The notes under the pieces: generated by a model | What the model saw: only the letters and a program-made list of their open reading frames with translations | Databases searched by the model: none | What the model was told of the DNA's origin: nothing | Part shown: one piece after another, positions 57,542-64,000 of the stretch | Layout: every line of letters starts with the position of its first letter | How positions within the stretch are numbered: the first letter of the stretch is position 1 | Made by a program: the position numbers and the translations under genes | Assembly (NCBI GenBank): GCA_023375675.1 | Contig: JALQBC010000009.1 | Location: forward strand, 186,001 to 250,000 | Source of the DNA: Cytospora piceicola | Taxonomy: Eukaryota; Ascomycota; Sordariomycetes; Diaporthales; Cytosporaceae | Direction: 5' to 3' | Length of the DNA: 64,000 nt

Positions 57542-58742
57542 GGCGGTGCTTCCCCCTTCCATGCCTAACTCGGTCAACCCCCCCCCCCGGGGGATTTGGC
57601 TATGCCACAGCATAGCCCTTATCCCTCATCCCCAACCATGGGATCGACGCCATAGCGCGTGAGCTCCCGAAATTATGCCATTGCCTTGTATGACTATACT
57701 AGGACCCTATCCTTTGGACTGACGCTTCCCGGGACATTGACCCTGGAAGGCTGAGCAATGGATATCACGGTCGTGGAGACGACTGCTGAGTTGGAGGCTT
57801 CTAAGGAGTACAGATTATAGGAGCCTGTGTCCTCGCGTGCTGATAGAGGTAGGCACCACAAGTGGCAGCGGTCTAATCAAGTCTCAGTCGAGGTACAAAT
57901 GAATGTGGCTATGGATTCGGAATCCAAATATGCCCTGCCTCAAGGCTTCAAACGGCAAAAAAAACACAAAAAAGACGCCCATCAAGATACTTGATGCACG
58001 AGATTGCAATTCCACCGGCACAGGCTGTGCATATCGAGCACCCGCCTGCTCGAGTACGACGACGGAAGCACACCAGCCAAGGATGGAGAAGAATTCGACG
58101 CAGAGGTTATATAGCCTGGATAACACGATGTTTGGGTGAAGAGAGAGTCATGAAGTACACGGAACTTGGACACTATAGTGATAGATACATAGTGCGACAT
58201 CACTGGACCGCAATGATACTTAAATTATCATTTGGCCGAATCCTGCTATCAGGCTAAATGTATTAGGCAGTATTTCAGGGCTTACGACATCTCGAGGGAA
58301 TTCTGACCGGTGGATTAAAACAAATCAACGGGAAGGAGATTTCCCAATAAAGACAATAGAGAGATCCCTAGCGGGTTTTACGTTACTGGCCTTGTGATTC
58401 CAAACTTATCAGGAGTCTTGGGAAATGGAAATAGATCGGGCTTCAGTATATGATTAACCAGCTAATTCTGTATAGGTCTCCTTTTCCCAGGAAACAGGCC
58501 ACAGAGGAATATCTATCTTCCAATCCACCAAACGAAGTCTGGTACTGAATCCCACAAATTCCCGGCCATAACCCCGAGGTGTGATGATAGCCCAGTGCCT
58601 GCTCAGTGCCTCCCTTGAAAAGATCGCGTAACACATGAGTGATTGCCCAACCGGCCGCCACCGCAATAACCCTTATATGCATATACCATTATTCTTATCC
58701 CCAGTACTCTTTGCATACTTGGAATCAAGTTCTGGTATCCCG
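57542..58742. other. Intergenic, no gene seen
   Basis: 1.2 kb with C11 directly followed by G5 at 57578-57593, which can fold. It is AT-rich toward the GH76 3' end. No gene supported. Confidence 0.55.
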
Positions 58743-59891
58743 TTACCATATGTTTGCAACCAGGAGACTAATCAATGAGGACTGTGTGCCGACTGTGGAA
58801 TCGGTATACGGCCCCGCCCATGATAGTCCGTAGAAATCTGACGAGTTGCGGTCATTCTCCCAAGCAGACTGGGCATTGTTGGCGAGGTAACTATCATACG
58901 GCCTGCCTGCCAACAACGCATTCAGCTCGGCGAGGTTGCGGGCGAAGATGCCCTTGAACGTCTCCTGGTTGCTGTCGCAGCCGCCGGTCGTTTCACATGG
59001 TTCAGTGAGTATCCCGTTCGGAGATAGGGCCGCGCTTGATACCACGGCATCTGCGATAGTCTTTGCCTTGTTCAGGTAGTCCTCGTCTCCAGTGGCCAGG
59101 TATAACTCTGACAGACCTCCCAGAACCACGCCTTGGTTGTATGTCCATGTTGTGTCCCCGTTGTTTTTACAGGTGCCGTTCGAGCCCTCCGCCAGCCCAT
59201 CATTGATGAGATTGGCCGAGTCGATTATCCCCGATGCTTCGAACCAGTTCCATACCCTCAGGGCTCTTTGCAAGTACTGGGTGTCTCCTGGGTTGCGGTT
59301 GTGCAAGGAGGCAGCCAGCTTGATGTACAGCTCGTTACTGATGGCGTTCTTGTAGCTCAGGCTTGGAATATTCCATATGATTCCGCCACCACAAGTACTT
59401 GCGTTCCAGTAGCTGTAGATGTAATCCTCGTCTAGCTCCGCCGTATCGAGATAGTCTTTGTCGCCGGTGATATCGAACAGGCGAACAAGAGCCAGGGCCC
59501 ACCACCCAGTGTCGTCTGTCGAGTCCGCACGGAAGTCACCGCCGCCTTCCGGCCACCACGCCAACGGACCTGACTGTTCCTCGATGGTGCCCTCGGCCTC
59601 CGATAGGTACTGCGTATCACCGGTCTTGTACATGTAGTCGCAGACAGATTGGAGGGCATTTCCAGTCAGCCACCACGCCGTTGTCGAGTTCCATCTTCCG
59701 TCCGTCTCGTTGTACCAGGCGGTGTTCATGGCGTCTATAGCAGACGATATCATGTCAGTGGTGACGCCGGTCCACGTCCCGTTTGTGTCCGCTGTTGTCG
59801 GTCCTTGCCAAGTGATTTGAGTAAAGGGTTCACACTCGCATAGGTGAAGTAGGCTAGCCGCCGCGGCCACGTAAGTGAAAGTCGATTTCAT
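58743..59891 (-). CDS. Secreted GH76 alpha-1,6-mannanase-like glycoside hydrolase
   Basis: Single exon of 382 aa from the ATG at 59891. The N-terminus (MKSTFTYVAAAASLLHLCEC) is a signal peptide. GH76 hallmarks are WWLTGNALQSVCDYMY, WWPEGGGDFRADSTDDTGWW (paired aspartates D126-D127, the likely catalytic centre), ELYIKLAASLHNRNP and NQGVVLGGLSELYLATGDE. Several N-glycosylation sites (N-x-S/T) are present. Unlike Dfg5/Dcw1, the C-terminus (LISLLVANIW) is not a GPI signal, so the enzyme is probably released. It should cleave alpha-1,6-mannan backbones, either for wall remodelling or for feeding on other fungi or yeasts. No intron is needed. Confidence 0.88.
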   Translation of the reverse strand: MKSTFTYVAAAASLLHLCECEPFTQITWQGPTTADTNGTWTGVTTDMISSAIDAMNTAWYNETDGRWNSTTAWWLTGNALQSVCDYMYKTGDTQYLSEAEGTIEEQSGPLAWWPEGGGDFRADSTDDTGWWALALVRLFDITGDKDYLDTAELDEDYIYSYWNASTCGGGIIWNIPSLSYKNAISNELYIKLAASLHNRNPGDTQYLQRALRVWNWFEASGIIDSANLINDGLAEGSNGTCKNNGDTTWTYNQGVVLGGLSELYLATGDEDYLNKAKTIADAVVSSAALSPNGILTEPCETTGGCDSNQETFKGIFARNLAELNALLAGRPYDSYLANNAQSAWENDRNSSDFYGLSWAGPYTDSTVGTQSSLISLLVANIW

Positions 59892-62173
59892 ATTTAGAGG
59901 AACGAGGGCAACTGAGCACGGCTGAAGGCGATATGGTAGAGGTGAATGAGTAGACGGGGAAAGATGAACTCCATAGTGAATAAGTAGGCAGATATTGTTT
60001 TCACTTAGAGACTCGAGGATGTGAACCGGATGCAACCATCTCGTTGGCCAGTCGCCAAGCCAACATATTTCCGAAATCCGCTGCTGTGGTCGAGAACCAG
60101 CTGCCGCATAATAAATATCATCAAGGATGCTGCATGACTTCTTCCAGGCTTCCCGCCAACCATATGTTAGGACAGCACATTCCAATGTGAACCAAGTCAC
60201 CTGCGTTCTGCATGGTAACGTGACTCGTCGGACTCCTTGTTAAACACAGGAATGTTGCGTATTTTGGCCCCGCGTGCTGTAGTATATGATAGTGATACTG
60301 CACAGGTAGAGCTCAACCAAGGTGGGGTGAAGCACGTACATATTAGACTGGCATAGTACGGTATCATCTGACAATTCATCAGCCCTCAGCAAGGTCACAG
60401 GGATCACTTGATGCCCGCGGGGCCTTACTGGTCAATCGTGCTATCCTCATCTGACATTAATCATTAATACGAAGATGGCCGCAGGTACGGCGACCGCTCA
60501 ATCTGAAGCCGGTAGGTTTTTGGGCGATCTTTCATGCATGGCGTTCCAGCCTCAGCAATCTTTCAGGACACCTCTAAAATCAGTACATACTTAATTAAGC
60601 ACATACATAATGGCTTTGTAAGAAACTACTAGCCATTTTGCGTTGTTTTTCAAATATGCGCATCATCGCAGTCTTCACAGTCTTCATTCTAACCTGCGCT
60701 GAGGTAATTGAGTATTAAATTCGCGTGCGCCAGTGCTCCGGACACGAGCCCAGATCATCCGAAGTGGCTCTCTTGAATAGAGCCAAGGTTACGCGAGCAG
60801 GATTCTATATTTCCTAGAAAATAAGGTGTCAAAGCAGTCAGCATTTTTGCGTTACGTGCTGTGTTCAAAGCAGTGCCAGTCTAAGTAGTACAAAACAACA
60901 ATATTTCCGAAGAAACATCCCGCGCCTGTGGTTATAGAACTACTTTCGGGCGCTACGAAAACACACGATAACCCATAGCAGGTCACAGCAGAACTCTTGG
61001 GCCTGCAATCGCCCGTTCCCGTCATCCGGTGTCAGATGCCCAACCGACCACTGACTTGTGTCATGGTTTGTCGTCCAACTTCCATATAGCCACTGTCACA
61101 GCGCTGAACATTGAATGAGGTCCAATGTTCGTGACAGAAGACTAACTGTTGCACCAGGAGGTAGGGGTTCTATGTACGAGAAGAGTCGCGAGACGGCGGC
61201 TTTTTATACTCAGCGGTGGTGGAAGTGCGGCAGTGTGACACCGCACTGGTTTTCGGGAATTTCTCGACTACAATTCGCTTACGACCACCCGGACGTACAT
61301 AGTTGTTTACGCGACGCAAGATGATGAATACTCGCTCGTGTCTCAATACCCTACACAAGAGCCCAACTTACAAATCAACTATCTATATCCTTTGAGATTG
61401 GAAACCCATTTTCCGAGATTGGTAAATTAGTAGTTGAAGACGCCGGGGAACAAATACCTGTAGTATACACCAACCCAACATTGAAGCGGTTACGCCTCCA
61501 AGTATAGTCACTCCTCGCCGACTTGGATTAGTATAATCGTGCCCAAGATATTGATGTTGACATAAATAATCTTGACTTGTACCCTCTATCCAGCCTCGGT
61601 ACGTTCTCCTAGGTATACGATCGAGAATTTACCGACACCTTGCGGGCCAGCCACCTACCAGTAAGTGCTCGACTGTGCTCACACCGTTTTATCGCAGGCA
61701 CAGCGTACGACGAAGTCTCGAGACCATTCAACTTCATATGGAAGTGGAATCCGGCATGCTGGACTGGGACCAACATCGCGTCTCATCATAGGGAGGACAT
61801 GGTCTACCCTAGGTATCATGGCTGTTGAAGAATGTTTCCGCGAATGGTAATATGTTCAGCGACTTTTAAACGGGTAGTTTCCGATGTCACATAGTGTGTA
61901 GCCTGAATTTGATGTGGCTAATTATATGAGTGAGTCAGGCTTTGCAACAGTTGCCAGCGTGCATCATGCGTGGGGATTACGAAGCATCATGATGGCGAGT
62001 ATATACCTGTAGAACGCCCTTGCTTGCGACTTTATATATAGCTCGAAATTTGATTATACTTGATATCTGCAGGTATCTTCTCGAGATCATACGGTTCCCC
62101 CAAAAAATTCTATTTCTGCGAAGTGATTCTAGTTCTTCAACGTCTCCGTCGGCGCAGCTCGTCTCTCGGTTAT
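59892..62173. other. AT-rich intergenic region, no gene seen
   Basis: 2.3 kb, clearly AT-richer than the housekeeping part. All frames are short (under 70 codons after 60400). It contains the GH76 promoter and possibly worn-down older sequence, which I could not identify. Confidence 0.5.
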
Positions 62174-62967
62174 TATGCCGTCGTCAGTACCCTAGATAGC
62201 CTCGCACCTCAAGGTTGGACTGCCGTAGTCAGGGACCCTAAGACTCTTCTATCCGGCAAGCCCTACATCAATAAGCCGAATCCTCTCCTGGTTAAGGATA
62301 TTCCGTTCCCTTCCGACGATGACCTCGTCGCCGAAGTCCAGCAGTATGCAAGAGACAAGTGAATCCCCAAACGTACAACCACTCCATGCGGGTATTCTAT
62401 TTTGGTGAGGTCATCCCAGCCCATGCTTTCTAGTCGCAGTTCGCTAACCCATCCCAAGCTTCCGCAATACTCGAGCAGCAGTTCCCAGAATTCGCCAGCT
62501 CCCTGTCCAGGTCGACTCTAGCCCTGACAGCACTCCTCCACGACATCGGCACGACCTACGAGAACCTCCGGTCCACCCACCTGTCATTCGAGTTCTAAGG
62601 CGGCATCCTCGCGCTCGACCTCGTCGGCAACAAGCTAGGTGCCCCACAGTCACAGGCCGAGGCGATCGCGGAGGCCATATTCCGCCACCAGGACCTCGGG
62701 GCGACCGGGAAGATCACCTTCCTGGGTCAGCTTATCCAGCTGGCGACGGTCTATGACAACATGGGCGGCAACCCGGACCTGGTGAGTCCAGAAACCAAGG
62801 ACGATGTTGTCGATGCTTCCCCGAGGGATGGCTGGTCCCGGTGTTTCGCGGCGACGATACGGGAGGAGAACGGCCTGAAGCCGTGGACTCATGCAACGGC
62901 TTTAGGAGAGAGTGTATTCCCTAAAGACGTTCTAAATAATGAGGTGATGGCAGTGTTTGATGACTAG
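62174..62967 (+). pseudogene. Decayed cyanamide hydratase-like HD-domain gene (DDI2/DDI3 family)
   Basis: Family segments are spread over frames and stops. The first part gives GWTAVVRDPKTLL and DIPFPSDDDLVAEVQQYARD and ends at a TGA (62360). After a one-base frame change come YNHSMRVFYFGEVI, a TAG at 62431, TALTALLHDIGTTYENLRST, a TAA at 62596, then EAIFRHQDL, ITFLGQLIQLATVYDNMGG and KPWTHATALGES. The HD-domain metal ligands (H in NHSMRV, HD in LLHDIGT) are still readable. Active relatives hydrate cyanamide to urea. A putative start ATG at 62174 is also out of frame with the first segment. Stops interrupt segments that are continuous in relatives, so introns do not explain them. Decay looks recent because the spacing is intact. 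Confidence 0.82.
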
Positions 62968-63338
62968 GCAATGTAAGAGATAGGCGCGGAATGCCTCGGG
63001 AGAGTCGAAACATAGAATGACGGTTACCGTCCAACGGCTTCTTTTTTTTTTGATAAGGAATTGACCAGATTTGGGCGGCAAACATGTATGAGGAAGCTCA
63101 AGGGATCCATACAATATAGAAAGGAGTCCAGATATTGAGAGAGGAACATCATCCCTTCAAATACCCCACATCAGATGCTCTCCGGGTGCTTAAACGGCAG
63201 ATTGTTGGCAGACTTGGCTCCTATTTGAGATACTCATGACAGAGTTATTGGTTCTGATTACTTTATACGGTGAGAAAGGACTGTCTATCTAGGTATGTTG
63301 CATTCTGTCTGAGAGAACGCCACGGGGACGAGTATAAT
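62968..63338. other. Intergenic, no gene seen
   Basis: 371 bp between the pseudogene and the 3' end of the carboxypeptidase gene, with a T-rich run at 63042-63051. Nothing else. Confidence 0.5.
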
Positions 63339-64000
63339 CTAGTCCATATCCGCCTCATCCATGTTTCTGATCAACATCGAATACCATTTCACACCGTTGA
63401 CATGCCCTCGCATGTTTGCCCTTTCATTTACACCGTGAGGGTGACTATCCAATTGGTTGTCCTTGCCGTACACCATGTCGTGGCCTGGACTGAACCGGAA
63501 GATGTGTTTCGTGACATCGCCATAATGTCGGCTGTCCGTGCTACCCGGAAGCAGGATTGGTGCTATAACGGCAATGTCCTCTTGATTGATAGCCCGTGTT
63601 GTTCCTTGAAGTACGCTATAGGGTGTCGTGCCATTCACGGCATACGGCGTAATGGACGATGGCTCTATAGAGCCCGGAAGGGCCCTCAAGCCAATAGAAT
63701 TAACCATATCTTTCTGATCCCAGCTGGTGAAATCAAGTGTAGCCTTCCTTTTAGTACCATTCCTGTTGTTGAAGTCTGTAATAAGATCCTTTACAACCTT
63801 TTCCAGGTGGCGCTTCACATCATCGATTGTATTACCGTGAACAACACGGTGATTTATGCGCAAGAACGTCCGCTCTGGAATGACATTGACCTTGAGACCG
63901 CCATGGATCATCGCATGAGACTGAGTGGTGTGGAAAAGGGGCTTTAATAGAGGTTCTATAGTTGCAAGCTCAGTCAAGTGGTCATGTATAACTGTGATAT
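63339..64000 (-). CDS. M20 metallopeptidase, carboxypeptidase S-like (partial)
   Basis: C-terminal part only; the frame is open to the window edge, so at least 219 residues are visible and the N-terminus lies beyond 64000. Segments match vacuolar Gly-X carboxypeptidase (Cps1/PM20 group): AMIHGGLKVNVIPERTFLRI and INHRV belong to the dimerisation lid. STDSRHYGDVTKHIFRF contains the late metal-binding His found in TD-x-RHY motifs. HGVNERANMRGHVNGVKWY precedes the end. Cps1 releases C-terminal residues from peptides with penultimate Gly in the vacuole. The metal ligands HxD and EE lie outside the window, so activity cannot be judged. No stop or frameshift was seen in the visible part, although the neighbour is a pseudogene. 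Confidence 0.82.
   Translation of the reverse strand, partial: ITVIHDHLTELATIEPLLKPLFHTTQSHAMIHGGLKVNVIPERTFLRINHRVVHGNTIDDVKRHLEKVVKDLITDFNNRNGTKRKATLDFTSWDQKDMVNSIGLRALPGSIEPSSITPYAVNGTTPYSVLQGTTRAINQEDIAVIAPILLPGSTDSRHYGDVTKHIFRFSPGHDMVYGKDNQLDSHPHGVNERANMRGHVNGVKWYSMLIRNMDEADMD

Overview
The window is nuclear DNA of a filamentous ascomycete (Pezizomycotina, most likely Sordariomycetes). The genes carry short introns of 51-215 nt with GT..AG ends and occasional CTAAC/CTGAC-like branch sites. Codon third positions are GC-rich, intergenic spaces are AT-richer and microsatellite-rich, and the gene set is typical of such fungi (MTP18, ATP19, BEM1, PHO84-like, PHD-ORC4, RRN5, CYSTM, GH76). Exon boundaries were read by eye from splice signals, reading frame and protein-family continuity. 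No database search was possible.

Layout. 1-14.4 kb is a dense housekeeping block: a Cuz1-like AN1 zinc-finger protein, a divergent pair of mitochondrial genes (MTP18 and ATP synthase subunit k), an SMP-30/lactonase-like enzyme, two unrecognised proteins, a multi-pass protein, ESCRT-II VPS36 and the SAC3-domain protein THP3 (another divergent pair). 15.5-20.8 kb holds a CENP-B-type HTH protein without a transposase domain and the polarity scaffold BEM1. 20.8-26.9 kb is a 6-kb stretch with no recognisable gene, packed with simple repeats, minisatellites and TACCTAGGTA-type palindromes. 26.9-40 kb carries an unrecognised alanine-rich protein, the mitochondrial helicase IRC3 divergent from the Pol I factor RRN5, a CYSTM protein and a large CSC1/PHM7-type channel. 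40-50 kb has an FAD monooxygenase and a PHO84-type phosphate transporter facing each other, with long empty flanks. 49.5-57.5 kb is again housekeeping: HGH1 divergent from ENP1 (bystin), ORC4 with AT-hook and PHD finger, and a DUF7053-type protein. 57.5-64 kb looks accessory: a secreted GH76 mannanase, a decayed cyanamide-hydratase (HD-domain) gene, and the 3' part of an M20 carboxypeptidase S gene running off the edge.

The genes do not form one pathway. Several neighbours share a cellular theme through head-to-head promoters: MTP18/ATP19 (mitochondrial inner membrane), HGH1/ENP1 (translation and 40S biogenesis) and IRC3/RRN5 (mitochondrial DNA and rDNA transcription). No CRISPR array, rRNA gene, convincing tRNA gene, intact transposon or biosynthetic gene cluster was seen. 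The most unusual material is the repeat-rich gene desert with its palindrome family, the transposase-less CENP-B-type protein with a terminal zinc-finger-like motif, the chromatin-reader domains on ORC4, and four stop-free introns whose length is a multiple of three.
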